Source: Silene conica
Lineage: Eukaryota; Streptophyta; Magnoliopsida; Caryophyllales; Caryophyllaceae
Direction of reading: 5' to 3'
Assembly (NCBI GenBank): GCA_029255685.2
Contig: CM055315.2
Location: 54,217,358 to 54,281,357 of the forward strand
Length of the DNA stretch: 64,000 nt
The notes below the pieces were generated by a model. The model had not been told where the DNA came from and made no database searches. It saw only the letters and a list, made by a program, of their open reading frames with translations. Of this stretch, positions 47,024 through 58,800 are shown in pieces (the first letter of the stretch is position 1; each line of letters begins with the position of its first letter). Both the position numbers and the translations under genes were made by a program.

Positions 47024-49787
47024 GTGCAGTTTGTCGCCAAGGAAAATAACCTATGGTATCTCGACAGTGGATGCTCAAGACATATGACAGGCGACGTAAA
47101 TTTCTTCCAAATCCTAAAACCCTTTGATGGAGGTAAAGTTACCTTTGGAGATAACAAAAAGGGAAAGATCATCGGAATTGGTAAGATAGGTATTTCATCT
47201 TCTCATACTATAAATGATGTATACCTTGTAAGTGGTCTTAAACACAATCTCATCAGTATATCTCAATTATACGACAAAGGAAACAAAGTGGTTTTTCATT
47301 CAAATATATGTCGTATTATCTTAGAAGGCACTAGTAAAGTAATACTTGAAGGTCACAGGATGAAAAATGTTTATATGATTGATTTAAATGTTGTACCTAC
47401 TGATTCTCTATCATGCATGAAAGTTATGTTAGATGATCCATGTCTATGGCACAAGAGATTTGGTCATATTAGCTCACCTATTCTAAGTAAGCTGAAAAGA
47501 TGGGACTTGGTCGAAGGTCTTCCAAAGATCAAATTTGATCAAGAAAAGATGTGTGACACATGTGCACGATGTAAACACGTCAGATCATCTTTTAAACCAA
47601 AAAGAGTGGTAAGCACAGAACAAGCTCTTGAACTAGTACACATGGATCTATGTGGCCCTATGAAGGTAAGAAGCAGAGGAGGTTCCAGGTACGTTTTCGT
47701 TCTAGTTGATGATTACTCTAGATTTGTTTGGCCAATCTTTCTTCATTCTAAAGACGAAGCATTCGATGAATTTGTTAGTCTCATGAAACTTGTCCAAAAC
47801 AAATATAAATCAAACCTAGTAACAATCCGTACTGACCATGGAACTGAGTTCGACAATCATGCCTTTATTGAGTTCTGTAAAACCAATGGTGTTGGACATA
47901 ACTTCTCGGCCCCTAGAACCCCACAACAAAATGGAGTCGTAGAACGAATGAACAGAACCCTAGAAGACATGGCTAGAACAATGCTTCTTTGTACTGGCCT
48001 ACCTAGAAACTTTTGGGCTGAGGCTATTAGTACAGCTTGCTATATTCATAACCGTGCTATGATTAGACCTATCCTTAAAAAGACACCTTATGAACTTCTT
48101 CGAGGTCGTAAGCCAAACATATCTCATTTAAGATGTTTTGGAAGTAAATGCTTTGTTCATAACAATGGTAAAAACAGATTAAGCAAATTCGACCCTAGAA
48201 GTGACGAAGTAATCTTTATAGGATATTCAGATCATAGTAAAGCCTACAAAGTTTTCAAAAAACATACTTTATGCATAGAGGAAAGTATTCATGTTATCTT
48301 TGATGAAAATAATGTCTTCGATAAGCAATTACAGGATATAGAGGAAAACCTAGACGAACCTGATTTCAGGTTATCAAGGGAAGATCCTCCTGAGATGGAA
48401 ATTGAAGAAGGACAACCTCAAGGAACTCATGATGAACTCAACTTGGGAGAAAATGGTGGAGAGATGAAGCTACAGTTGATGATACTGTAGATAACTCTCA
48501 AACCAATGACTTGGAACCCAGAGTTACAGCTAATGAAGCTATAACTTTGAATCAAAACCAAAGGGAAGAGGCCAGAGTTATACCTGGCCCTACTATAAAC
48601 CCAGGTTTGGATTCAGGGGGAACAAGTCAAGATCCCGAGTCAAGTTCAGGTAATGCTAATAAACAATCAAGGAACTGGAGATATAAAGGCTCTCATCCTT
48701 TGGACAATGTCATAGGAAGCCTGACAGATGGAGTTCAAACTCGAAGGAGCTTAAATAAGTTTTGCTCATTCTACTCCTTTCTCTCCACCATTGAACCTTC
48801 AAATATCAAGGAAGCTCTCGCAGATCCAGACTGGATAGTCGTCATGCAAGAAGAACTCCAGCAATTTGAAAGAAACAAAGTTTGGCATCTTGTTCCTCGA
48901 CCAAAGGACAGATCTGTCATTGGAACTAGATGGGTATTCAGAAATAAATTGGATGACACTGGAGTCATTGTTCGAAATAAGGCCAGACTAGTGGCTCAAG
49001 GATACAACCAATAGGAAGGGATCGATTATGACGAAACCTTTGCTCCTGTTGCTCGTCTTGAGGCAATAAGACTACTCATTGCATTTGCAGCACACAAGGG
49101 AATGAAGCTTTCTCAGATGGACGTTAAGACTGCCTTTCTTAATGGTTATCTCCAAGAGGAAGTATTTGTTGAACAACCTCCTGGATTTCCTGACATCAAA
49201 CTCAAAGATCATGTATTCAAATTGGACAAAGCTCTCTTTGGCCTGAAACAAGCACCTAGAGCATGGTACGACAGATTATCAAAGTTCCTATTGGAGAGTG
49301 GATTCAAGAGAGGGTCTGTGGATAAAACCCTATTTCTTAAAAGCGAGAACTCAGATCTACTAGTCGTTCAGATATATGTTGATGATATTATTTTTGGCTC
49401 AACTAATAAAAAGTTGTGCAAGTACTTCTCTGAGTTGATGACTTCTGAGTTCGAGATGAGTATGATGGGAGAACTGAAGTTCTTCCTTGGACTTCAAATA
49501 CAACAAACTGAAGAAGGAATCAAGGTTCATCAACAAAAATACGTCAAGGAGTTGCTAAAGAAATTCGGAATGGAAACCTCTCATGCAATGCCTACTCCAA
49601 TGGTCACAGATAAAAAGTTAACCAAAGACGAAGATGGTAAGTCTGTAGATGAAACAACTTACCGAGGTATGATTGGCTCACTTCTTTATCTTACAGCAAG
49701 TCGTCTAGATATAATGTTTAGTATCTGTGTTTGTGCGAGATTCCAATCTGCAACAAAAGAATCGCACATGATTGCAGTTAGTGTCTG
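47024..49787 (+). pseudogene. pol: Pol region of the plus-strand Sirevirus
   Basis: Order: protease (YLDSGCSRHMTG), GAG-pre-integrase, integrase core (VDDYSRF, TDHGTEF, NGVVERMN), reverse transcriptase ([21 protein letters not shown]). The protease-integrase junction is single copy here, unlike the minus-strand relative. The region is an incomplete fossil with a few breaks. Confidence 0.88.
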
Positions 49788-50699
49788 TGTATCATGTCAC
49801 GATTCCATAATTCGTATAGGATTAGTTTAAGTAAATATTATGTATTTATTTAATATCCTAAACAAACTAGATTATATCTTGATAATATAATTTATTATCT
49901 TTGACATGGTTTAGGAAGTTGTTTTAATAAGGTTACCATTTGTTTATTATATAAAGAACTTTCCTAAATATGAATTAGGAAATTGATTCCTTATATAATA
50001 CTGATTGTATATTATTAAATGTTTCCTAAATATATTAAGATTAGATTTATGGCAAGTATTACTAAAAGACTAGTATTCTAGTCTAAGTAATATTCCTAAA
50101 TCATCTAGGGTTCAAATTACCTAGATATATATTCTATATAAATAGACTACCTATGATACATTAATTGACACGACATACACATACATATATTCACGAAAAC
50201 CGAGAGAGAGAAACCGCCGATCGTATTCTTCAAGATTCAAACTTATCATTGTCATATCCGATTCAAGATTCAAGTGCTCAAGCATTGATCTTATTCATTC
50301 GACATTGTGACATCAAGAAACCTCGAAGGCTTTATCTTATTAACGTAAGATAAATCGAGTATTTAGCGGTACTCATTGTAAGGCAAGTATTTAACGGTAT
50401 TTGTCATAAGCTAGATATTTAACGGTATCTAGATAGAGTTGCGACTAACATTAAAGTTGCACGAGTAGGGTTGATAAAATTGTAATCCATAGTTGGTACT
50501 AATTTTATTAATCGAGAATAGTGGACGTAGGTCTCAAAGTGTGAGACTGAACCACTTCAAAAATATTGTGTCTCTCTTCATTATTTGTTCTACTCGACGA
50601 TCATCAAACAATCATACACACATCGAAGAAGATTTCGAAAAGAAGGCATACTCAATTCAACCCCCCCTTCTTGAGTATATTATATCAATAGACTCTTCA
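49788..50699 (+). repeat. Partial 3' LTR of the plus-strand Sirevirus
   Basis: Matches 5' LTR sequence from about 41412 on, a few percent different. TATA box at 50135-50144. It ends at the TSD TATAT. Confidence 0.88.
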
Positions 50700-50732
50700 T
50701 ATATGTATTTGAATATATGGTTCAACAACGTG

Positions 50733-52069
50733 TTACGAGAGGTCGGGCGCTATGGAGAATATGAGTAAGTTGAGGGTCCGTTCTTTGGTTATGGATAGAG
50801 TTGGCGAGAGCGGGCTTGATCATCTTAGGTCCTCTTTGACCACCGGGTTGGATGAGAACCTTATCAGTGCGTTCGTTGAGAGGTGGCAGCCGGACACCAA
50901 CACTTTCCACATGCCGTTTGGTGAGATTACGATACTGTTGCACGACGTTCACAGGATCCTCGGCATACGGGTGGATGGCGCTAGGGTTATGGACGAGGGT
51001 CATACGAGGGGGGAGATTGGTCTGAAGGGGAAGTTCGCGGCCTTGTTCGGCATAGACGTGGCGGCCGTGAGTGCACCCCTTTACAAGGGTGGGGGGATTT
51101 TGGTGAGGAAGCTGATGGAGGTTGCGGAGAAGGGGGGCCAGCAGGACTCCCTACGCCCGTACATGATGTTGTTGGTTGGACAGACTTTGTTCACCGACAA
51201 GTCCAGCGATCGAGTTGTTGCTCGTATGTTGCCGCTGTTCGATGAGTTAGATGATATCAGCGGTTATGCTTGGGGGGCCGCGACATTGGCGTACCTTTAC
51301 CGACAGTTGGGGATGACTTCGCGTAGGGAGGCAGCTGGGGTTAGCGGTTGTCTGACGTTGCTCCAGGCTTGGATATACGAGTACTTTCCGGCGTTCAGGC
51401 CTCACTCGGGATATTATGCTGAGGGACGACCACTTGTCGAGGCTTGGTCATGAGTTCCTAGGTTTAGGGGAGATGAGGGGTTGTTGGAGCAGCACAAGCA
51501 GAGGTTGGACGGGCTGAGGGTGGAGCAGGTGACGTGGCTCCCTTACGGTGTTAGCCCACACAGGGCTTGTCATAGTACGCTCTACTTGGGGGTGATTAGG
51601 TTTATGGATATAGTGGTGTCGTACCAACCTGATAGGTGTCTCCGTGAGTTTGGTTATGTTTAGGTTCTCCCGAACCCTATGCGGGTCCCAGCTGTCGGGA
51701 GTCGTCCGGCGAAGCTGTCTAAGGGTTACAGGCTGTCGTACGGTGATGCTGCTGATTTGGATTGGGGTTTGAGAGAGGCTGATATTGCGTTGAGACAGCG
51801 TCATGACCGGGCCTTGATGTCGTTTCAGTGTGATCCACGGTACATGAGTTGGTACAAGAAGATTTCTCACCCATACTTCTACCCCCATGCACGCCGTGTT
51901 CAGATGCGCTCACTCCCTTTCACCGAGGAGCCGGAGGTTGGCCGAGCTATTAACCGTCATTTCTCGCAGATTTATAGTCAGCCCCCCGACCGGAAATGGC
52001 AGTACGTGCGACACTTGGTCGATGATATGGAGCGATTCTACATAACGCCGGATGACGTTGAGGATGCTC

Positions 52070-52103
<34 letters not shown>

Positions 52104-52119
52104 CACCGTAGTTTATTAG
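50733..52119 (+). pseudogene. Plant mobile domain gene, main part
   Basis: The frame resumes directly after the TSD ACGTG. It gives the heart of a plant mobile domain: AFVERWQPDTNTFHMPFGEI, then LHDVHRILGIRVDG, a W-rich segment (SGYAWGAATLAYLYRQL), LQAWIYEYFP and a conserved middle with VTWLPYG. It ends in a run of about a dozen Asp codons at 52069-52104. The frame is open over long stretches but carries in-frame interruptions, so it is probably dead. GC content is higher than in the surrounding LTR DNA. The domain is known from MAIN/MAIL1 proteins and from plant transposons. Confidence 0.8.
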
Positions 52120-52120
52120 T

Positions 52121-52215
52121 TTTGTTATGTATGGACTTTATTTTTTTTCTTATGTACGGACTTTTTTAGTTTTCTTATGTATGGACTTTTTTAGTTTGCT
52201 TATGTATGGATATTT
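52121..52215. repeat. Short tandem repeat after the PMD gene
   Basis: Four imperfect copies of a unit with TTATGTATGGACTTTTTTAG, about 24-33 bp apart, in what would be the 3' untranslated region. Confidence 0.75.
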
Positions 52216-52356
52216 TAATATTTATTAGGAACTCGTAGCTTTATTTTAATTGAAATAGATTTTTATTAATAGTAACTTAATCAAAACCTAGCTTACATCG
52301 GACATTAATTAAAACACATCAAACATAAATCGTAATTAAAACATAGTTTACAGAAC

Positions 52357-52608
52357 TTAATTGTCTTCGGCTGATGAAGATGAAGAATCCATATCTCCTT
52401 CGTAATCTCCAGCTTCAATTTCTTCTGGTTGGCTAGCCGCGTAATGATCATATAACATTAAAACGCGCAGATGGACATTACCTAGGTTTAACACTCTACC
52501 GGCACATAAATCTGATAGTGTTGCGTAGTCTATCAAGGTTAGTGGCCGTGTTACGGAGGTGGAAGTATTGGTTCGTATAGCAAAGAACGAACTTATTCTT
52601 TTAGGTAG
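52357..52608 (-). pseudogene. C-terminal part of an unidentified minus-strand ORF
   Basis: About 83 codons, open on the minus strand up to the copia LTR that begins at 52609. The product contains TLIDYATLSDLCAGRVLNLG and ends in a Ser/Glu/Asp-rich tail (MDSSSSSAEDN). It faces the PMD gene tail to tail. I do not recognise a family. It may be a second gene of the PMD element, cut by the LTR, or chance. Confidence 0.35.
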
Positions 52609-54303
52609 TGTTGGGGCTGGTGTCCTTGACAATTAAGTACAATGACTTATTAAATCTCTTTAAGGATCAGAAGGGCATACTTCTGTATTATTACCAGTTG
52701 ATCCACGTTTATCAATAACGGTTGGCTTGCTAGATAAGTTTGACATTATTGTCATACGGATGGCGGTGATCAACTGGTCCCTATACGTCACACTTATAGG
52801 ACACGTTTGAGAGATGTGAAGGTATGAAAATACAGTCACATTTATGCCGAATATGACTAAACAGTTAGTCAGAGGTATTGACTATTAAATTAGTCAATAA
52901 GATGTTGAGATTATTATTTAATACGGATTAAATAATTTTAGCTAATACGGATTACATGTTTAATTCGTAAAATTAAATATAAGCAGTTATATTTAATTAA
53001 ATATTGTATTCGCGTATTAATATAAAAAGTTATATTAATTTGGGTAATTATACAATATCGTAATTTTATCAGACCGTTATTAATACATCGACTGCATTAA
53101 TATCTGATAACTCGTATGCGATTTATAATAAAAATCCCGCAAATAATATTTAGCAAAACGGGTCGAATCACGCAAAGGAATAAGGTAAGAGTGGAGAAAG
53201 CCCACCCTTACCCAAGACCAATTCGGCCGCCCCTTATAGCTACATAAGGAGAGTCTTTCTCCTTATGTCAGTGAGAGGAATCACAAATCTGATAATTAGG
53301 GTTTTGAGAGCATTCTTCTCCCAAAACTCAGATCTCACATCTAAAACCTCAATAACTCTCCCCATATTGCAAGGCAATTGGAGAGTACTTTCTAGCACAC
53401 GCGGCATCATCTCAAACAAAGTCTTGGGTGCAAGTTATAGGAGGGAATTTACTTTAATTCCTGTTCTTAGGCCTATTCAAGCAAGGACCCAAGGTGGATT
53501 TCTTTTTCATGCTTTTTATTAACTTATGACAATAATCACAATTGTATGTTTCATTATAATCCTGCAAGTTTAGGGCGAATACATGCTTTATTCCCCACAA
53601 GTGGTATCAGAGCCAGGCCATGAAAATTTTTACTTTTGTGTTTTTCATAAGTTTTAAAATCTGAAAAATCGTGTTCTGCCGCTATGTCGGTCGATCGACC
53701 CCCTGTTGCGGTCGGTCGACCGCCTCTCGCGTAGGTTTTCTGTTTTCAACAGTTTATCTTTTGTGAGAAATCGTTTTCAGAAACTCGGTTTCGTGTTTTG
53801 TGGTCGGTCGACCTGTTTTTTGGGTCGGTCGACCATTCTGCTGTTAAAAAATAAAATAAAAAATAAATAAAAATTTTTTTTTTTCGTCAGTAGGTCGGTC
53901 GACCACATGTTGTGGTCGGTAGACCACTTCCCTGTAACAGTCGCTTTTTTTATTTTTCGAAAATAACATGTTTTATTTTCACATGGCCTTTAGTAATATA
54001 CTATATACGGAAATAGTATATTATTAATTTTGTGAATCGGTTCACCCTCGTATGATACATATTATTTTAAAACGGTTTAAGATAATAGGATTATAAATTT
54101 ATTAAAATTGGGTGATTAAAACGGTATAATCACATAATTTTAATCCCGTAAGGTGGTTTGGTAAAAATTTATTAATCATAATAACAGTATTATGTCATGT
54201 ATGAATTTTATTTAGTTGATGCATTTTATTTATCGTCTTGTTGAATGCCTTGTGAATGCTTTCAATAACGTATTTATTTTTGCAAACGGTTGTAACTTAG
54301 TGT
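52609..54303 (+). mobile_element. Ty1/Copia element: 5' LTR, primer site and leader
   Basis: LTR of about 990 bp from TGTTGGGG (52609) to CCCCACA (53599), then TGGTATCAGAGCC at 53602-53614, the initiator-Met primer site. The leader (53615-54303) has no ORF and carries several GGTCGGTCGACC/GGTCGATCGACC-type motifs at 53685-53930. At 54304 a CACTA transposon is inserted and the rest of the element lies beyond the window, so its state cannot be judged. Confidence 0.85.
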
Positions 54304-54545
54304 CACTAGTAGAAAAATAGCCTTTTGCGGCTATCTATTTGAGGCGTTTTATCCCAATAGCAGCAAATAGTTTTTTTTAAAATTAAAATTATTTATTGAT
54401 TTGCGGCGTTATTTTGTAAAACGCCTCAAATAGTATTATTGCGGCGTTATATCGAGAAACGCAGCAAATAAGTAGTTGTAATTGCGGCGTTAAAAAGTTT
54501 AATTGAGGCGTTATTAAAAAACGCAGCAAATGATTAGGGAATGAA
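54304..54545. repeat. CACTA terminal and subterminal repeats
   Basis: After the terminal CACTAGTAGAAA, about nine direct or inverted copies of a TTTGCGGCGTT / AACGCCTCAAA / AACGCAGCAAAT motif occur up to about 54530. Such subterminal arrays are TNPA-binding sites in En/Spm. Confidence 0.85.
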
Positions 54546-55014
54546 TAGAATAATGATGCGCACGCCAGCCTTATTCTCACTTTACCAATTTCTATTCTTC
54601 ATTCAGAAATAACCACCGACGACGCCCTCTTCTTTCTCACTTTACCAAGTTCAATAATTCAATCCGCCTGCCTACGCCACCACCACCGCGTCCTCCACCA
54701 AATAACCACCGCTGCAAACTTACTCACAACCACCGCGTGCTCCACCACCACCGCGTGCCCCACCTTCACCACCGCGCACCTCGCCTTCCGTATGTTGTTT
54801 GGATATTAGGTATGTAAATTTGGGGTTCATTGTTTATGTTTAGGGTTAAATTCAGTGTTATTATTGTTAGGGATTATATTTTGTTTTTGGATTAATAATT
54901 TTTGGAGTGTTTATGTTTTTGGATTAATAATTTTTGGAGTGTTTATGTTTAGGATTAATAATTTTTTGGATTAATGTATGTATAATTGTTGGTAATACGG
55001 AGTATACCGTAGCT
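54546..55014 (+). other. CACTA leader/promoter region
   Basis: A CCACC-rich stretch (about 54600-54785) followed by AT-rich DNA with a duplicated GGATTAATAATTTTTGGAGTG segment (about 54890-54940). No gene is seen. It may be promoter and 5' exon/intron of the captured fragment or of TNP2. Confidence 0.5.
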
Positions 55015-55395
55015 ATTAATAAACCATGGTTAAATGAATACGTTGATTTCAAACAAATTTTCCTAGGAGGAGAAAGCTCTGGGGCTAACATTGCACCTCA
55101 TATCGCTCTTCGAGCTAGTGAACCAGACAGTGAGGTGAATGCTTTGAAGATAATAGGGTTATCCTTAGTACATCCTTATTTCGGGGTTATGGACCCCGAT
55201 AAACTATACCGATACTTGTCACCTAGTAGTACCGGATCATTTGATGACCGAATGTTGAACCCGGCTGTGGATCCGAATTTGGGGAAGCTGGCTTGTGACA
55301 GGGTACTGGTTTGTGTTGCTGGTAAAGACATGCTGAAAGGCAGGGGAATTGAGTGGGGATTCTCGGGGAGAAGGCCATTGTTTTCATTTGCTTAA
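55015..55395 (+). pseudogene. Captured plant carboxylesterase (CXE) fragment
   Basis: The open frame 54934-55395 encodes, from about residue 28, a piece of a plant carboxylesterase of the GID1/CXE alpha/beta-hydrolase family. It has WLNEYVDFKQIFLGGESSG with the nucleophile elbow GESSG (Ser48), HPYFGVMDPDKLYRYLSP, DDRMLNPAVDPNLGKLACDR, and the acid residue region CVAGKDMLKGRG (Asp132). The oxyanion-hole HGGG part and the C-terminal catalytic His are absent: about 110 of the usual 310-330 residues remain. It lies between CACTA subterminal repeats and TNP2, so the transposon has captured it. Confidence 0.8.
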
Positions 55396-55833
55396 TTCAA
55401 GTCACAATAATCTTCCATTTCTAAAGAAATTAGCTTCTTTTATAAGTGGGGATTCTTAAAAGACTTAATTTTATGTAAGACGGTTTTAACTAATATAATT
55501 GTAAAATGGTTTCAAACGTAATTCTATTTAGTAGATAAAACATAAAAAAATGATTACTTAAAAGGTTTTGTTTTACAATATAAAAAAACTTGTGTAAAAT
55601 CGTATTAAACAAATATTTGTGTTTTTCGAAATCTATCATTTGTTAACTTCTTCGCAATATTACTTAATTGATGTTCGTGTAAATATGTACTAATATGATT
55701 ATTCAGTAGACATTCAACGCTATATATATTTTCCTTGTCTTCATACTATTCTTACCGTTCCATATACTTCTCCTTAAGGGAGGTTCATAGTTATTTATTT
55801 AATTTTCCTTATATTTACTAGGTTTTTCATAAT
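55396..55833. other. Spacer before TNP2
   Basis: AT-rich, no ORF. It probably contains the TNP2 promoter or an intron; no clear TATA box can be singled out. Confidence 0.4.
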
Positions 55834-58800
55834 ATGGATCGAAGTTGGATGTATGGTAAACGTAGTTCGATAGAATTTCAAAAAGGCGTTGAAGAGTTTT
55901 GTAGAACTGCTTTAGAATATTCGAAAACTACGAATGATGAAGAGTTTTATTGCCCTTGTGTGGATTGCTCGAATGTGACGAAGGTTGATAGTATAAAGTT
56001 GTTAAGAGAACATATTATTTGTCGTGGATTTAGACTAGGTTATCATATTTGGATATGGCATGGTGAAGAAGGGATATATAGGAGAAATTCCAATATCAAT
56101 AATCATTTATCCGAGCAACTTGTAGAAAACGAAAACCCTCTACAAACTGAGCACCAGGTTCAACTCCATGAGGTGGAACCAAATCTTGAGATGGATGAGG
56201 ATAATTTGAATGAGGGTAATAGAGTTGATATTGAAGAGGAAAATATTAATGATGACTATGGTGATGAGGATGACGACCAATTAAATGAGATGTTAGATGG
56301 AGTTGACGATGAGTTTCGTACCCATTCTGGATTCGAAAGTTTGATGGAAGCATGTGAACTTCCGTTGTATCATGGATGTGATAAGTACACTAAATTATCT
56401 GGGGTCTTAACATTATTTAACATAAAATCTAAACATGGTTGGAGCGACACAAGCTTCACGGAATTGTTAGAAGCTTTGCAAGACATGTTCCCTGAAGGAA
56501 ACCAACTTCCTAAGTCCAACTATTATGCTAAGAAGTTGTTGTGTCCCTTAGATTTGGGGTACGTAAAGATAGATGCGTGTCCAGGTGATTGCCTACTGTT
56601 TCTAAATGAGTATGCCGATTTACATAAATGTCCTCGTTGTGGTAAATCACGCTACAAGTTAGGAGACCAGATTGTATTTGATGGGACTAAGAAGTATCCT
56701 TCGGCGAAGCCTCTATGGTATCTTCCAATTATACCACGCTTGAAACGCTTCTTTTCAATCAAGAAAGTTGCCAAACTTTTAAGGTGGTACAAGGATCGAA
56801 GGAAGAAAGATGGAAAGCTAAGACATCCCGCTGATTCTCCTCAGTGGGAGATTATTGATGACAAGTATCCTGAGTTCAAAAATGAAGTTAGAAATTTAAG
56901 ATTTGGCCTTAGCACGGACGGAATGAACCCATATGGTAGTTTGAGTAGTTTGCACAGCACGTGGCCAGTTTCTTTAGTGATTTATAACCTACCCCCATGG
57001 TTATGCATGAAGCGCAAGTACATGATGTTGCCACTTCTAATATCAGGGCCTAAACAACCGGGAAACGACATAGATGTGTACCTTTCGCCACTCATTGACG
57101 AACTTAAGAAGTTATGGGATGAAGGTGTGACTGTGTTCGATGCTCATGCTAATGAGCACTTCACATTGCGTGCAATGCTCTTTTGTACCATCAATGACTT
57201 TCCGGCTTATGGTAATTTGTCGGGTTATAAAGTTAAGGGAAAAAAGCCATGCCCTATATGTGAGGATGATATGAAGTCAACGTATTTGACACATTCTAGA
57301 AAATACGTCTACATGGATAATCGCAGGTTCCTAAAACGCTTTCACCCTTATCGTAAGAAGAAATTACCATTCAATGGAAAGCCGGAGGAAGAAGTAGCTC
57401 GCAAACCATTAAGTGGAAAAGAGGTTTATGATCGAGTGAAAGGTGTTGAAACAATTTTTGGTAAGGTCGCGAAACCAAAAGAGTCTGAAGGTCTTTGGAA
57501 GAAGAAGTCTATATTTTGGAAACTTCCATATTGGCAAGACTTACCGGTACGACATTGTCTTGATGTGATGCACATTGAGAAGAATGTATGTGATGCTCTC
57601 TTGGGGACACTACTCAACATTACTGGGAAGACAAAAGATGGCTTGAAAGTGCGTAATGACTTGATGGAAATGAAGATTCGATCAAACTTGTGGCCAATTG
57701 AGAAGAATATACCAAGGAAGGGAAATAAGACATCCTTTTATCTTCCACCAGCTTGTTACACCTTATCTAAAGAAGAAAAACGGATATTTTGTGAGTGCTT
57801 ATATGGGATCAAGGTTCCTACCGGGTATTCATCTAATATAAAAAGGCTTGCATCCAAGACTGATTTTAAGTTAACTGGCATGAAATCTCATGATTGTCAT
57901 GTCATGATGCAAGTTTTCTTACCAATCGCAATTCGTGGAATATTGCCAAAGCATGTGAGGGGAGCCATTACTAAACTTTGTTCGTTTTTTAATACCATAT
58001 GTAGTAAGGTGGTTGACCCTGAGACGCTAGATGCACTACAAGTTGATGTTACCGAAACACTTTGCCAATTTGAGATGTATTTTCCACCTTCTTTTTTTGA
58101 CATTATGATCCATTTAATTTTACATCTTGTCCAAGAGATCAAGTTGTGTGGTCCAGTATTCTTAAGATGGGCATATCCTTTTGAAAGACACATGGCTACT
58201 TTGCAAGATAAGGTTAGAAATCTAGCTCGACCTGAAGCTAGCATCATTCAAGGTATCATTAGTGAGGAGGTAACTGAGTTTTGTAGTGAGTTTGTGAGTA
58301 AACTCGATGCTATTGGTCTTCCGAGAAGTAAAGATGATGGAAGGTTTGAAGGTAAAGGTCTTGTTGGTGCCAAAGTGATCTCACCTCCATCAAATCTAAG
58401 AAATAAGGCACACATATACGTATTACAACAAAGTGATGAGGTGCAACCATATTTGATCAGGCACAAGCAAGTATTAACATCTGATCATCCTTCAAGAGGT
58501 GAAATGTGGTTGATGCAAGAACACAATCGCACGTTTATTAAGTGGTTTTATGATGAAGTGATGCAAGAATTGTCAAATAATGATAAGGATGTATCTAACA
58601 CGATCAAGTGGCTTGCCTATGGTCCTAGAGAGAGTGTTACCTCTTACGAAGGGTTTACTATAAGCGGATACACTTTCTATACTGAGCGCCAAGATAGAAA
58701 GTCTTTATCCGTGCAAAATAGTGGCGTAACTATTGTTGCATCATCAAGAGAATTTTCTAGTTCCAAAGACAAATGTCCGATTGATGCGACACAATCATAC

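Larger units (their letters stand above)
40839..50699 (+). mobile_element. Sirevirus-like copia element, plus-strand copy
   Basis: Begins TGTTGAACC at 40839 and ends ACTCTTCA at 50699, with the TSD TATAT (40834-40838; 50700-50704). It lies inside the 5' LTR of the minus-strand relative, in opposite orientation. Parts are a 5' LTR (40839-44596, enlarged by a solo LTR), primer site, gag (44682-47015), pol (47024-49787) and a partial 3' LTR (49788-50699). It is a subfamily distinct from its host: LTRs are clearly more different between the two elements than within this one. Its right part is incomplete and the coding region has a few breaks. Confidence 0.9.
6992..50727 (-). mobile_element. Sirevirus-like Ty1/Copia element, host of the nest
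   Basis: The ends are TGAAGAG at 6992 and TTCAACA at 50727, flanked by the 5-bp TSD ACGTG (6987-6991; 50728-50732). Reading on the minus strand: 5' LTR (50727 to 39388, split), primer site for initiator Met tRNA, gag with coiled-coil and zinc knuckle, protease, integrase, reverse transcriptase, RNase H, an extra ORF downstream of pol, purine tract and 3' LTR (8449-6992). A long gag and an additional ORF after pol fit the Sirevirus lineage. Four other elements have inserted into it. The coding part is broken in roughly half a dozen places besides these insertions. LTRs differ by a few percent by eye, so it is older than its guests. Confidence 0.9.

Noticed and set aside
41787-50353. Duplicate 62-residue ORFs at 41787 and 50165
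   Set aside because: Both are in the LTR transcript start region of the plus-strand Sirevirus; the repeat explains the match.
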